A stretch of 64,000 bases of DNA, taken from the NCBI GenBank assembly GCA_963838775.1, contig CAWISP010000038.1, forward strand, positions 1 through 64,000, given 5' to 3'. The translations under genes were made by a program, and so were the position numbers. The notes below the pieces were generated by a model. It saw nothing but the letters and a program-made list of their open reading frames with translations. It was not told the DNA's origin and ran no database searches. The stretch is from Chersky-840 sp963838775 (lineage in GTDB: Bacteria; Actinomycetota; Acidimicrobiia; Acidimicrobiales; UBA8190). Of this stretch, positions 34,931-44,114 are shown in pieces (position 1 is the first letter of the stretch; every line of letters begins with the position of its first letter).

Positions 34931-35637
34931 AGCGCACCGCGGGTGGAGAGCACGACGGGGACCGTCTTGGCGAGGATGACAAGATCAAGTCCGAAGCTCT
35001 GCCTCTCGACGTACTCGATGTCCAAGTCGAGACCCTGCCGCAGCGTCAGGCTGTTCCTGCCACTGACCTGCCACAGCCCGGTGAGACCGGGGGCGACGAG
35101 GAAGCGGCGGTGATAGACCTTGTCGATCAGCTTGGCCTCGTAAGGAAGAGCTGGGCGCGGTCCGACCAGAGACATCTCGCCCCGGATCACATTGAAGAGT
35201 TGGGGAAGTTCATCGATGCTCGTCCTGCGCAGCCATCGGCCAACTCCGGTGATCCTCGGATCGTCCTCGAGCTTGAAAAGACCCTTGCCGCCACCCAGGG
35301 GCGGATGGTCTTCGGTCAGGAGCTTCTGGATGTAGTCGCGGTGAAGGGTGTCAGAGCAGTCGCTGAACATCGTCCGGAACTTGAACAACACGAAGGGCCG
35401 GCCGTCCTGACCGATCCGGGTCTGGCGGAAGAAGACGTGTCCTGGCGTCGTGGTCCGTACCAGGACGGCCACGACGATGAGTACCGGCGAGGCCAAGACC
35501 AAGCACACGACGGCCACAGCCAGGTCGAACAGGCGCTTCCCTGTTCGCCTTGGCACCGACGTCACCGACGTTACCGACGGCACCGACGGGACCTTCTGCG
35601 AGGCTGCCCCGATCGATTGCGCGTCCGGGACGGTCAT
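34927..35637 (-). CDS. initiating sugar transferase (polyprenyl-phosphate glycosyl-1-phosphate transferase)
   Basis: A 236-aa monotopic phosphoglycosyl transferase that places the first sugar-1-phosphate on undecaprenyl phosphate. One hydrophobic segment (about 38-60) precedes the conserved catalytic region: FFRQTRIGQDGRPF, FKFRTM, then RRTSIDELPQLFNVIRGEMSLVGPRP. The long N-terminal half of WcaJ/WbaP-type enzymes is absent. ATG at 35637 lies 2 nt after the acetyltransferase stop. Starting sugar is unknown. Confidence 0.92.
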   Translation of the reverse strand: MTVPDAQSIGAASQKVPSVPSVTSVTSVPRRTGKRLFDLAVAVVCLVLASPVLIVVAVLVRTTTPGHVFFRQTRIGQDGRPFVLFKFRTMFSDCSDTLHRDYIQKLLTEDHPPLGGGKGLFKLEDDPRITGVGRWLRRTSIDELPQLFNVIRGEMSLVGPRPALPYEAKLIDKVYHRRFLVAPGLTGLWQVSGRNSLTLRQGLDLDIEYVERQSFGLDLVILAKTVPVVLSTRGAL

Positions 35638-35639
35638 CG

Positions 35640-36314
35640 TCACCCCCGCGAAGCCGGGGAATGGTGCACCCGGCCGGGTGAAGAGAAACGGAAGCGACTG
35701 GCTGACGTGGTAACTGCGTCGACGCGGGTCTCGATCGGCTCGAGGCTCCCGACCAGGCCTCTCACCGTGGCGGGATTGCCATAGGCAACCGAATCGTCGG
35801 CGATGTCCCGGGCCACAACCGCCCCGGCACCGATGATGCATCTCGCGCCGATGCGCACAAAGGGCAGGATCGTGACGTTGACGCCGATCTGGGCGCCTGC
35901 CCCGATTGACGGCCCGGACATCATCTGGGCCGACGAGGCCTGTCCGGGGTACAGGTCATTGGCGATCGTGACACCCGGGGCGAGAAAGGCGTCGTCCTCG
36001 ATCTCGGTATATTGCGCGACGTAGCAATTCGAGTGGATCTTGACCCGGTGGCCGATCCGGCATCCGTAGTCCACGACCGAGTTGCTCCATACCGACACGT
36101 CGTCTCCGATGGCACACTCCTCGCGGATGATGACGTTGTGGCCGGTCTGGAAGCGCGCTCCAATGCGCGACCCGAGGTAGAGGACGCAACCGCTGCGGAC
36201 GCGCGCATCTGGCCCCAGGATGAGCTCGGTCCGACTCGTCCGAGGCGAGGGATAGCCGATCGTGGCGCTGGGGTCGGCGTCGAGACCGTCTTGGAGCCAG
36301 ACGTTAAGCGACAC
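35640..36314 (-). CDS. left-handed beta-helix acyltransferase, WbpD-like
   Basis: A 224-aa hexapeptide-repeat acyltransferase. Repeats such as GARFQTGHNVIIREECAIGDD and GVNVTILPFVRIGARCIIGAGAVV fold as a left-handed beta helix; the motif SNCYVAQYTEIEDDAFLAPGV contains segments seen in WbpD/WlbB enzymes that acetylate UDP-2-acetamido-3-amino-glucuronate. It overlaps the upstream aminotransferase by 11 bp, the expected pathway partner. The C-terminal 35 residues are an unconserved tail. The exact acceptor sugar is inferred from the adjacent aminotransferase and dehydrogenase. Confidence 0.85.
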   Translation of the reverse strand: MSLNVWLQDGLDADPSATIGYPSPRTSRTELILGPDARVRSGCVLYLGSRIGARFQTGHNVIIREECAIGDDVSVWSNSVVDYGCRIGHRVKIHSNCYVAQYTEIEDDAFLAPGVTIANDLYPGQASSAQMMSGPSIGAGAQIGVNVTILPFVRIGARCIIGAGAVVARDIADDSVAYGNPATVRGLVGSLEPIETRVDAVTTSASRFRFSSPGRVHHSPASRG

Positions 36315-37431
36315 TTGACCCCCTCACCATCGACGCCTCGTGTGCCGCTTCACACACGTGCGCCACTTGCTCGTCGGTCATGTGCGGAAACATCGGGAGA
36401 GACAAGATCTCGCCCGACGCTTGTTCGGCAACGGGCAGAGGCTCTGTGGCGAACCTTCTATAGGGCTCGTGCTGATGGCAGGGAACCGGATAGTGGATGC
36501 CCGTGTCGATCCCCATTGACTGGAGGTGCTGCTGCACCCGTGCTCGGTTCATCACCCTGGCCACAGCCAGGTGGTAGACGCCGTAGGCGTCCGGTGCCTC
36601 CTCGACGAGGCGAAATGGCCACGACGCGAATGCGGCCCGGTATTGCGCTGCGATGGCGCGGCGCGCCTCGGTCCAGTCATCCAGCTTGACAAGCTTCGCC
36701 GTGAGCACCGCCGCTTGCACCGCATCGAGGCGGCTGTTCATGCCCACCCTGTCGTGCTCGTAGCGGGAGCCGGCTGTACGGCCGTGATCTCGTAGGCTCC
36801 GGATCCGTCGCGCCAGACCCGCGTCGGAGGTGACAACGGCCCCTCCGTCGCCGAAGGCGCCGAGGTTCTTCCCCGGATAGAAGCTGAAGCAACCAGCGAG
36901 CCCGATCGACCCTGCTCGTCTGCCGCGCCAGGCGGCTCCGTGGGCCTGGGCCGCATCCTCGATGACGGCGAGACCTGCCCTGTCGGCGATTCGACATAGC
37001 GCATCCATGTCGGGCATCTGGCCGTAGAGGTGCACGATGATCACCGCCCGGGTCCGGCTGGTGATGGCAGCCTCGAAGGCATCCGGCGTCAACAGCAGCG
37101 TGTGCGGGCTCACATCGGCGAACCGGGGGACGGCTCCGGCGAGAACCACGGCTTCGGGTGACGCCACGAATGTGTTCGTCGGTATGACAACCTCGTCCCC
37201 GGGGCCGATGCCGAGAGCCATGAGCGTGAGCTGAATGGCGTCGGTCCCGTTTCCGACACCCACGGTGTGGGGCGTTCCACAGTACGCGGCCCAGAGCTCT
37301 TCGAACTCCTCGACTGCTTCACCACCGATGAACCGGCTCGACTCGAGCAGTCTTTCCCATGCCTGGTAGATGTCGACCTGGACTTCACGCGTCATGGCGT
37401 GAAGGTCGGTGAAGGGCACCTCGAAGCGCAC
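36304..37431 (-). CDS. DegT/DnrJ/EryC1/StrS-family sugar aminotransferase, WbpE-like
   Basis: A 375-aa PLP-dependent aminotransferase acting on a nucleotide keto-sugar. The PLP-binding Lys lies in FSFYPGKNLGAFGDGGAV, with EDAAQAHGA upstream (Asp/Gln contacts) and GVGNGTDAIQLTL near the N-terminus. Order and overlaps with the Gfo/Idh/MocA dehydrogenase (2 nt upstream) and the acetyltransferase (11-bp overlap) match the WbpB-WbpE-WbpD series that makes UDP-2,3-diacetamido uronic acid. WbpA, which oxidises UDP-GlcNAc to the uronic acid, is not in the window. Confidence 0.92.
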   Translation of the reverse strand: MRFEVPFTDLHAMTREVQVDIYQAWERLLESSRFIGGEAVEEFEELWAAYCGTPHTVGVGNGTDAIQLTLMALGIGPGDEVVIPTNTFVASPEAVVLAGAVPRFADVSPHTLLLTPDAFEAAITSRTRAVIIVHLYGQMPDMDALCRIADRAGLAVIEDAAQAHGAAWRGRRAGSIGLAGCFSFYPGKNLGAFGDGGAVVTSDAGLARRIRSLRDHGRTAGSRYEHDRVGMNSRLDAVQAAVLTAKLVKLDDWTEARRAIAAQYRAAFASWPFRLVEEAPDAYGVYHLAVARVMNRARVQQHLQSMGIDTGIHYPVPCHQHEPYRRFATEPLPVAEQASGEILSLPMFPHMTDEQVAHVCEAAHEASMVRGSSVA

Positions 37432-37433
37432 GA

Positions 37434-38585
37434 CTAGTCCTTCTCCTGCACAGCCAGCGATCGGGCCGTCGCTCTGCCTCGTAGGACTCCGGGGCCCTCC
37501 AGGGGCCGGGACCCGTTTCCATGACCGTTGATCACACCCACCGAGCGCACGAAGCGCGAATATGAGCCGAGCTCTTCGAGCAGCACGGGACGACCCAATT
37601 TCCGGGACAGCTCTGCCGCCTCGAGAACCTCGACCACCGCCAGCCCGTTCTGGCCATCAGTGCGTGGCGTCGAGCCGGCGAGAATGCACTCGACGAAGTG
37701 CTGGTCCTGCAGCACGAGCGGCTCGTCGGACGCCACGAACGGAACGACGATGTCGCCGTAGCGGTACGACATCGGTGGCTGAGTGAGGTTGTCGACACCG
37801 GGCTGATGATCGAGGCCCTTGTCCAGGACGCGGATCCTGTCTTCGGAAGCAAGGTCGTCGTACACGGCCATCTTCTTGCTCCCGACAGCCATCATCTTGC
37901 GTACCTTGCACGGATCGAGCCAGCTGACGTGGATGTTTGCCGTCAACCCCCGGTCGTCGAAGAAGTCGTCGTAGAACAGGCGCAGGTAGGCGACGTCCTC
38001 GAAGCGCCGATGCGCGTGGCGCGAGGCCCAGGCTTGAACAGCCACCGGCTTCTTCCCGAGCACGTGGTTGATGATCGACACGTCGTGGGGTGCGAGATCG
38101 AGGATGACGTTCACGTCCGATTGATAGAGACCGAGATTGAGTCGAGCACTGTCGATGTAGTAGATCTCGCCGAGTTCCTGTGTTCGCACCAAGTCACGGA
38201 GTTTCCACACGGCCGGGTTGTACTCGAAGGTGTGCCCCACCATGAGCGTCACGCCGGCTTGCTGTGCGGCGCTCATCAACTGCCGTGCGCCCGCGGTGGA
38301 GGGAGCGAGGGGTTTCTCTACCAAGACATGCTTGCCTGCTTCGATGGCCTCGAGTGCCACTTCCACGTGCGTAGTAGGCGAGGTCGCCACCACCACGGCG
38401 TCTACATGAGGCAGAGCCGCCCGCAGGGAGCTGTAGTGAGGGGCAGTCTTGTAGCTTCGGATCAGCTTTGTGAGGCGTTCTTCACAATGATCGACAAGAA
38501 TTACTTCGTCTACACCTTCGAGCGCCTGGATGACGCGAACATGCTTCGATCCCCAGTAGCCGCAGCCCACCACTGCAATACGCAT
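37434..38585 (-). CDS. Gfo/Idh/MocA-family sugar-nucleotide oxidoreductase, WbpB-like
   Basis: A 383-aa NAD-dependent dehydrogenase. The Rossmann motif is MRIAVVGCGYWGSKH; the active-site EKP motif occurs in HVLVEKPLAPS, and NVILDLAPHDVSII contains the catalytic His region. It likely oxidises C3 of a UDP-GlcNAc-derived uronic acid, giving the 3-keto substrate of the aminotransferase 2 nt downstream. ATG at 38585 follows GGAG (6-nt spacing). It is the first gene of the biosynthetic operon, about 230 nt after the end of the first giant secreted protein gene on the same strand. Confidence 0.9.
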   Translation of the reverse strand: MRIAVVGCGYWGSKHVRVIQALEGVDEVILVDHCEERLTKLIRSYKTAPHYSSLRAALPHVDAVVVATSPTTHVEVALEAIEAGKHVLVEKPLAPSTAGARQLMSAAQQAGVTLMVGHTFEYNPAVWKLRDLVRTQELGEIYYIDSARLNLGLYQSDVNVILDLAPHDVSIINHVLGKKPVAVQAWASRHAHRRFEDVAYLRLFYDDFFDDRGLTANIHVSWLDPCKVRKMMAVGSKKMAVYDDLASEDRIRVLDKGLDHQPGVDNLTQPPMSYRYGDIVVPFVASDEPLVLQDQHFVECILAGSTPRTDGQNGLAVVEVLEAAELSRKLGRPVLLEELGSYSRFVRSVGVINGHGNGSRPLEGPGVLRGRATARSLAVQEKD

Positions 38586-38815
38586 GTGACACTCCATCGC
38601 CCGCAACTGCTACGTCCAGCGCCCCCCCGGCGCTTGCTACGAAGAGGCCGGTCCCTCTGTCCGCCCCCTCGTTTGTTCTCATCAATAGCTACAGATGTGC
38701 GTCATCCCCCGGAATCATCGACATGAGGGTCCCTCTTCCCGACCATGTCTGCCCGCATGGTGCACAACGGCAGTACGCGGCCGGGTTGGGCCCGCCAGAT
38801 CATGCTCCCTGGTCA

Positions 38816-41800
38816 TCATGAAGCCGGAGGGGCTCCATGGCATTGACCCGTGCCCGAATCAGTGAAGCTGCTTTGGCCGTTGTTGACGAACTGCCATTGG
38901 TAGCTTCCGGGGTTCAGGGTAAGTTTCAAGATGCCGTGCGTCGTGTTGTTCAGGACCTGGCTCTGGGGGACTTCCGGCCCCGGGGTATCGAGCCCCTGAC
39001 CGCCCGTTCCCTCGATGAACTCTCGGATGCCATAGGTGTTGTCGATCTGTCCCGAGGCATTGAGCGGCGCGAATCGCTCGTACCAGTGGTCGCTGCCGTT
39101 CAGTACCACCGAGACTCCGCCCTTGTACAAGTCCTGCCACAGCTGCGCAACTTGCCCCTGGTCGCTCTCGCCGCCCGACGTCGTCGAAGACCAGCGATCC
39201 GCCTCGTAATACGCCAGCGTGCACTGGGCCGTGTCGTTCGCCAGGTCTTGCTGGAGCCACAGGTCCTGCGCCGACCCGGCCGCGCACGGTGCGGTGTTGC
39301 CGTCCGAACAGATCCCGGAGTTCAAGGCAATGATGTGCCAGGTGCCCAGGTTGTAGCTGTAGTAACCGGTGGAGTCGTTCACGTTCACCACCGACGGCAC
39401 CGCAGATCCGAAGGCTCCGCCACTGCTCGAGAAGTACTGCTGGTACCCGGCCCCCGGGGTGGTCGGGCAGTCGGTTCCCCCACTGGTGTCGTAGTCCTTG
39501 TCTCCGGGCGCCGGATACGAGATGGCCTTTTTGGTTCCCCACGTCGGCCCGTACGACTGCTCGAAGGCGCTGAGCCCGCCACAGAAGTACTGATCGTCGC
39601 CCACGGGCAGCACGGCATCCACGCCGGTGAGGAGCTTGGCAGTCGAGGCGTCTTGGCAGTCGGTGGCGGTCCCCAACCCGAAGTTGTAGGCAGCCTGATC
39701 GGGGTCGCAGGCGATGCCGCCCGCCGAGCCGATGACAGGATCGGCGTTCGGTTGCACCTGGACGAGTTGCGTCTGGACGGCCCCGGTGTTCCCAGAATTG
39801 TCCACGGAGAAGAACGAGATGGTCGTAGGTGAGGAGATGGTGAAGGGAGCGGTGTACACGGGGCTCGACGTCGTGGGCGTGGACCCGTCGGTGGTGTAGT
39901 AGGTGGCGGCCACGCCGTCGCCGCCCGGATCCGCCGCCAGCAGCGAGACCGTGGTGGATCCGTTGTAGGCGCTCGACTGGCACGGCGACCCGTCGCAGTC
40001 GACCGTGGTGATGGGCGCCTGGGTGTCTGGCCCGTTGACGACCTGGGACATCGTCTTGATCTGGGTACCCTGGGGTGCGCCGCCCGGTTGGCCGGCGTTC
40101 TGCAGCCAGGCAATCAAGGACTGCAGGGTGGCGAGCTCCACCGGACCCCAGGTGTTGCCGATGCAGGTGGTGTAATTGGTGGGGTCGTAGGCTTGCGAGC
40201 AGATCTGGTGGAACACGAGCGTGACCCAGCCCCCGCCGTTCTGGGAAGCGGCGGTGATGGAGTTCTCCATGTTGGCGAGGCTCAGCGGCGGAGCCGTCGC
40301 CCCCGGTGAGGGCGGTTCGTTGTAGAGCGTCCGGATGGCAAGTGGGTTCTTGGGCGGGATCGACTCGGCGTAGACGGGCCCGGCAGCCGGACCGGCCGTG
40401 TCGAGACCGCCGGCGGCGCGACCCGCCGTGTACCCGCAACTCTGCACCACGCTTTCCGCCAGCGCGTTGTAGCTCCCGTAGGGGTAGGCGAAGCTGCTCG
40501 GGTAGAAGCCGTTATTGACCAGGTTCTGGCGATCTCCGCATGCCTCGTTGGTCAGGGTCGGAAGGTCGGTCGTGGACGTCATGTTGAACTCGTTGAGGGT
40601 GTGGCCCGCGATCTCGTTCCCGGCGTTGTTGAGGGCCGTCAGCTGTGGGTAGGCCATGGTGCCGCCGTTGTCGAGGACCCCCGTGTTGACGAAGAACGTC
40701 CCGTTCACATGAGCTGGTTGAAGGGCCATCTGGAACGCCAGCGGGAATTGGTTGGCGATGCCATCGTCGAAGGTCAGCGAGACGACGGTCGTGAACACGA
40801 TCATTTGCGAGTGAGGCTGTTCGGCGTTGCCGGCCAGGTCGGTCGAGAAGAAGCTGATGGTCGTGTCCTGTTTGACCGTGAACGGACCGGTGTAGACGGG
40901 GCTCGACGTGGTGGGTGTTGAACCATCAGTCGTGTAGTAGGTGTTGGCGACACCCCAGCCCCCGGGGTTGTCGACCGCCGTGAGGGCCACCGTGACGGGC
41001 GCCGAGGCGGTGTAGCCGGTGCTCGAGCAGGGCGCCCCGTTGCACGAGATCGTGGTGGTGGGAGGGGTGGTGTCCACCCCCTCTTCGACCAGGAATGTCT
41101 GAGAGTGGGCGACCTCGGCGTTCCCCGCGTTGTCCCAGGAGGCGTATTCGATCGTGGTCGGTGACGTCACGTTGAAGGGCCCGACATAGGTCGGGCTAGA
41201 CAGGGTCGGGGTCGTCCCGTCGGTGGTGTAGTGCGTGCTGGCTACCCCCGAGCCGGTGTCGACGGCGGATAGGGCCACATTGACCGTTCCGATGTACGAG
41301 GACGCACAGGGAGCTCCGTTACACGAGATCGTGGTGACCGGCGGGCTGGCGTCGGACGCGATCGCTCTCGCCTTGATGGTGTTGAACACCGACCCGGCCG
41401 GGGCGCCGCCGGTCTGTCCGGCGTTCTTGACCCAGGAGAGGAACGTGTTCAGGTCCCCGAGGTCGACCCACCCCGACGAGGCAGTGCACGTGGCGTAGTC
41501 CGACGGATCCGCCGTCTGAGAACACACCTTGCTGATGACAACGGGGATCCAGCCGCCGCCGTGGGCGGCGGCGCCGGTCACCAGTGATTCGAGGTTGGCC
41601 AGCGTGATCTGGCCGCCCGGAGCATAGGCGGGCAGGGCCAGGAAGGTCTTGGGCGGCAAGGCTCCCGCGTAGGTGGGCCCCGTTGGAGACAGGCTGCCGG
41701 CGGTGCGGGCGTTGCCGTATCCGCAGTTCTGCACTTCCGTCTCGATTGCGGCGGTGAACGCCCCACCCGGGTAGGCGAAGCTGAACGGGCTCAGCCCGTG

Positions 41801-42187
41801 CTGAATGATGGCCTGTCGGTCATTGCAGATCTCGGCGATCTGCTGCGCGGCGGTGAGGGTGGTGAGGGTGGTGCCATCGACGGTCTTGCCCCCGATCTCG
41901 TTGCCCGCCGCCGCCAGCGTGCTCAGCTGCGACCACGACAGGGTGGCCGTGCGGCCCACGGTGCCGCTGTTCACGTAGAACGTCGCGTTCACGCCTTGCG
42001 GCTGGAGTGCTTGCTGATAGCCCAGCGTGTACTGGCTGATGGCGTCGTTGTCGAAAGTCAGTGAGACCACGGTCGGGGTGGTAGCCCCAGCCGTCGCCGC
42101 AAGGAGAGCACCGCTGGCCAAGAGCATGAAGCAAAGCGCTGCGGCGACGAATTGCCTCGCCGGCTGTTGTACCCGCTTACCCCTCAC
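38816..42187 (-). CDS. giant secreted protein: two NodB-like deacetylase domains, chitobiase-C repeats, phosphoesterase-like domain
   Basis: An exported protein of 1123 aa (GTG 42187, preceded by GGGGGAG). A signal peptide (LLASGALLAATAGA) is followed by a NodB-like domain, two chitobiase-C-type repeats with YYTTDGSTPTTSS cores, a second NodB-like domain, another repeat and a calcineurin-like phosphoesterase domain. Domain 1 has lost metal ligands (LTFDND for LTFDDG, EIGGKT for GHT). Domain 2 keeps LTFDDG and AGHT, but the second His of HTxxH is Glu. The phosphoesterase domain reads AGGIAC, PGDKD, YYEADRW and NGSDHWYERF where active relatives have AGDIAC, PGNHE, a HHP segment and NGHDH. It likely binds or remodels glycans. 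It is paralogous to the 2606-aa protein and shares its leader. Confidence 0.85.
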   Translation of the reverse strand: MRGKRVQQPARQFVAAALCFMLLASGALLAATAGATTPTVVSLTFDNDAISQYTLGYQQALQPQGVNATFYVNSGTVGRTATLSWSQLSTLAAAGNEIGGKTVDGTTLTTLTAAQQIAEICNDRQAIIQHGLSPFSFAYPGGAFTAAIETEVQNCGYGNARTAGSLSPTGPTYAGALPPKTFLALPAYAPGGQITLANLESLVTGAAAHGGGWIPVVISKVCSQTADPSDYATCTASSGWVDLGDLNTFLSWVKNAGQTGGAPAGSVFNTIKARAIASDASPPVTTISCNGAPCASSYIGTVNVALSAVDTGSGVASTHYTTDGTTPTLSSPTYVGPFNVTSPTTIEYASWDNAGNAEVAHSQTFLVEEGVDTTPPTTTISCNGAPCSSTGYTASAPVTVALTAVDNPGGWGVANTYYTTDGSTPTTSSPVYTGPFTVKQDTTISFFSTDLAGNAEQPHSQMIVFTTVVSLTFDDGIANQFPLAFQMALQPAHVNGTFFVNTGVLDNGGTMAYPQLTALNNAGNEIAGHTLNEFNMTSTTDLPTLTNEACGDRQNLVNNGFYPSSFAYPYGSYNALAESVVQSCGYTAGRAAGGLDTAGPAAGPVYAESIPPKNPLAIRTLYNEPPSPGATAPPLSLANMENSITAASQNGGGWVTLVFHQICSQAYDPTNYTTCIGNTWGPVELATLQSLIAWLQNAGQPGGAPQGTQIKTMSQVVNGPDTQAPITTVDCDGSPCQSSAYNGSTTVSLLAADPGGDGVAATYYTTDGSTPTTSSPVYTAPFTISSPTTISFFSVDNSGNTGAVQTQLVQVQPNADPVIGSAGGIACDPDQAAYNFGLGTATDCQDASTAKLLTGVDAVLPVGDDQYFCGGLSAFEQSYGPTWGTKKAISYPAPGDKDYDTSGGTDCPTTPGAGYQQYFSSSGGAFGSAVPSVVNVNDSTGYYSYNLGTWHIIALNSGICSDGNTAPCAAGSAQDLWLQQDLANDTAQCTLAYYEADRWSSTTSGGESDQGQVAQLWQDLYKGGVSVVLNGSDHWYERFAPLNASGQIDNTYGIREFIEGTGGQGLDTPGPEVPQSQVLNNTTHGILKLTLNPGSYQWQFVNNGQSSFTDSGTGQCHGAPPAS

Positions 42188-42299
42188 GTCGCTCCCCCGT
42201 CGCTCCCATCGCGTTTGCGGACCGACGAGTCGGTCCGCGCACCGCCGGCGCCTTCCGCCACCCCGCCCCCCCATGGCGCCAGCGAACACCTACCGCACC
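42188..42299 (-). promoter_or_regulatory. conserved leader/promoter of the first giant gene
   Basis: On the minus strand GGTGCGGTAGGTGTTC (42284-42299), a GGGGGGCGGGGT run and a perfect hairpin GCGGACCGA-CTCG-TCGGTCCGC (42217-42238) precede the ribosome-binding site. The same order, spacing and stem occur upstream of the second giant gene (45579-45696), although the loop and flanks differ. Confidence 0.7.
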
Positions 42300-42631
42300 G
42301 GAAAGACTACCGACCGCTTGTTTGAGCGCCATCGTCACTTTTGACGAACTCGTTCAGCGACCGCTTCGTCACGGGATGAGCAATGAGCGCCTCCGTGAAC
42401 ACCTAGCGCCATCTGAAACCACAAACCGCGACCTTCCGAGCCCATGGCAAAGATTGACGAATCTCCCCATATTTTGCGAAGAGAGTCGACGACCTCGCCC
42501 GGGGTGGAAGTTGCTAAAGATGCATCTGGTTATGACCGCCAGCGTTACTAGGAAACCGACCTACTCCCAAGCGGGTCCATCCGACACGGTCGTCATCGTG
42601 GACCTGCGGACGAGTCGGGAAAGGCCCAGCG
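42300..42631. other. intergenic region, no gene seen
   Basis: The space between the cellulase-like gene and the leader of the first giant gene has no convincing reading frame. On the minus strand AGTGACGATG (42330-42339) lies about 143 nt upstream of the giant's start; a near-identical sequence precedes the second giant and the phosphoesterase gene. Confidence 0.5.
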
Positions 42632-43744
42632 TCACGACCCCAGGCCGAGTGATGCCAGATGCTGCTTGTATCCGATCCCAAAAGCCGAGGGCGTCCCTGA
42701 GTAGCTGGTAATGAGGGAGGGCTCGGCGGCGCAAGGGCCCACGAACCAAGCCCAGCCCAAGTACGAGATGCCGTGCTGGTCCGCAAAGTCGAGGAACGGT
42801 GGATAGAGCGTATCTCCGCAGTCCAACTCGCCGAATTCACCCACCACGATCGGCACCTGCGTCGAGAGCGGAGCCAGCACGCCGCTCCAGCATGACGAGG
42901 CGTAACAAGGCGAATAGTCCGGGTTGGACGGATTCTTCCAGTAGATGTGGATGCTAGCCGCCAGCTGGCCCAACGGATCAGCCGGCTTGTACTGCAGCCA
43001 GCGATCCAGATCGCCGGCGTACTGGGGGCCCCCGGCCATCACCACGTTGGTCGCGCCGGTGGCGCGCACGGCGTTCAACAGCTGCTGCATGCCCGCGGCC
43101 TGATAAGGGACCCCCTTGCAGGTGCGCCCGGCGGTGCCTTCGAGAACGCACTTCCATGAAGCAGCAGAGTCGGTGTTGTGGTTCGGATAGGGCTCGTTGA
43201 ACAGGTCAAAGATCACTGCTGGGTTGCCTTTGAAGGCATTGGCGACCGAGGTCCAAAACGCAGGGGCGTAGTGTTCATCAGGCATGGGCAGCTGACGTTT
43301 CGCTTTTGCTCTTCCCCCTTTCGAGGAGAAGTGCATATCGACGATGACGTACATCCCAGCTGCGTTCAATTCGTTCACGTATTGCTCGATGGCATGCTGG
43401 TATGCGAGCCCGGAATAGGCGGGGGAGACACGCTGCACGCCCAGCCAGCAGGACTCGTTCAGCTCGACCCGGGCTGCATTGAATCCCCACGAGCGCATCG
43501 CTGCGATCGAAGTGCTGCTCGCCTCTTGCGTGCCGTCGAAGATGCTGTCCTCACTGACGCAGGCGTACTCCGTGCCCGAGGTGTTCGCGCCACGCAGGAC
43601 GACCACGTGGCCATTCTGGTCGACAAAATGGTTCCCACTCACTGCGAGGGCAAGCGGCGATTGTGCCATTGCGCACGAAGAAGGAAGCAAGCAGATCAGG
43701 ACCGCCAGAGCGACGGCCGCCAACAACCCCCCACGTCGTTTCAT
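42632..43744 (-). CDS. secreted GH5 cellulase-like glycoside hydrolase
   Basis: A 370-aa exported beta-glycanase. The signal peptide (LLAAVALAVLICLL) is cleaved near AMAQS. The GH5 TIM barrel includes LRGANTSG, the acid/base Glu184 in FDLFNEPYP, His266/Tyr268 in ASIHIYW and the nucleophile Glu303 in IVVGEFGELDCG. Eight or so Cys probably form disulfides. No carbohydrate-binding module is seen. It is divergent from the secreted phosphoesterase and sits between the two giant paralogues, so it probably acts on the same glycan; cellulose, glucan or the self-made polysaccharide are possible substrates. Confidence 0.9.
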   Translation of the reverse strand: MKRRGGLLAAVALAVLICLLPSSCAMAQSPLALAVSGNHFVDQNGHVVVLRGANTSGTEYACVSEDSIFDGTQEASSTSIAAMRSWGFNAARVELNESCWLGVQRVSPAYSGLAYQHAIEQYVNELNAAGMYVIVDMHFSSKGGRAKAKRQLPMPDEHYAPAFWTSVANAFKGNPAVIFDLFNEPYPNHNTDSAASWKCVLEGTAGRTCKGVPYQAAGMQQLLNAVRATGATNVVMAGGPQYAGDLDRWLQYKPADPLGQLAASIHIYWKNPSNPDYSPCYASSCWSGVLAPLSTQVPIVVGEFGELDCGDTLYPPFLDFADQHGISYLGWAWFVGPCAAEPSLITSYSGTPSAFGIGYKQHLASLGLGS

Positions 43745-44114
43745 ATCCTCAACGCGTCACGGTACCCCTCGATCGGCCCGGTGGCAACGATGTTGTCCTG
43801 TCCCTTGCCTCGGCGGGCCTGCCGTGCTCCGGTAATCCCGCAATCCGGCTGACGTCGCGAAGTGACGGATGTGACAGTCGTGGCAATCGCGTCACGGCGG
43901 GCTCCGGCCCGGCTGCCCGGCGGGGATGGTCCGTTCAAGGGCGATCGGGTTCATCGGCGCCGAGCGATCGGACCAACCCGGTTCGACACCGACTGCCCCA
44001 GTGCTTGTCCGCCAGTCCGCCTCCGTCGTCGACGGGGCGGCGGCGCGCAAATTGGGTTGTTGGGCTGAAGTGACGATGATACGTTGCCAAAGCAGGGTAT
44101 TGGGGGGGGACGGG
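43745..44114. other. divergent intergenic region between GH5 and phosphoesterase genes
   Basis: This 370-bp region must hold both promoters. It contains GTGACG (43862-43867) facing CGTCAC (43890-43895), three TGACR words between 43850 and 43880, and AGTGACGATG at 44069-44078, a word also found upstream of both giant genes. No gene is seen. Confidence 0.45.
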
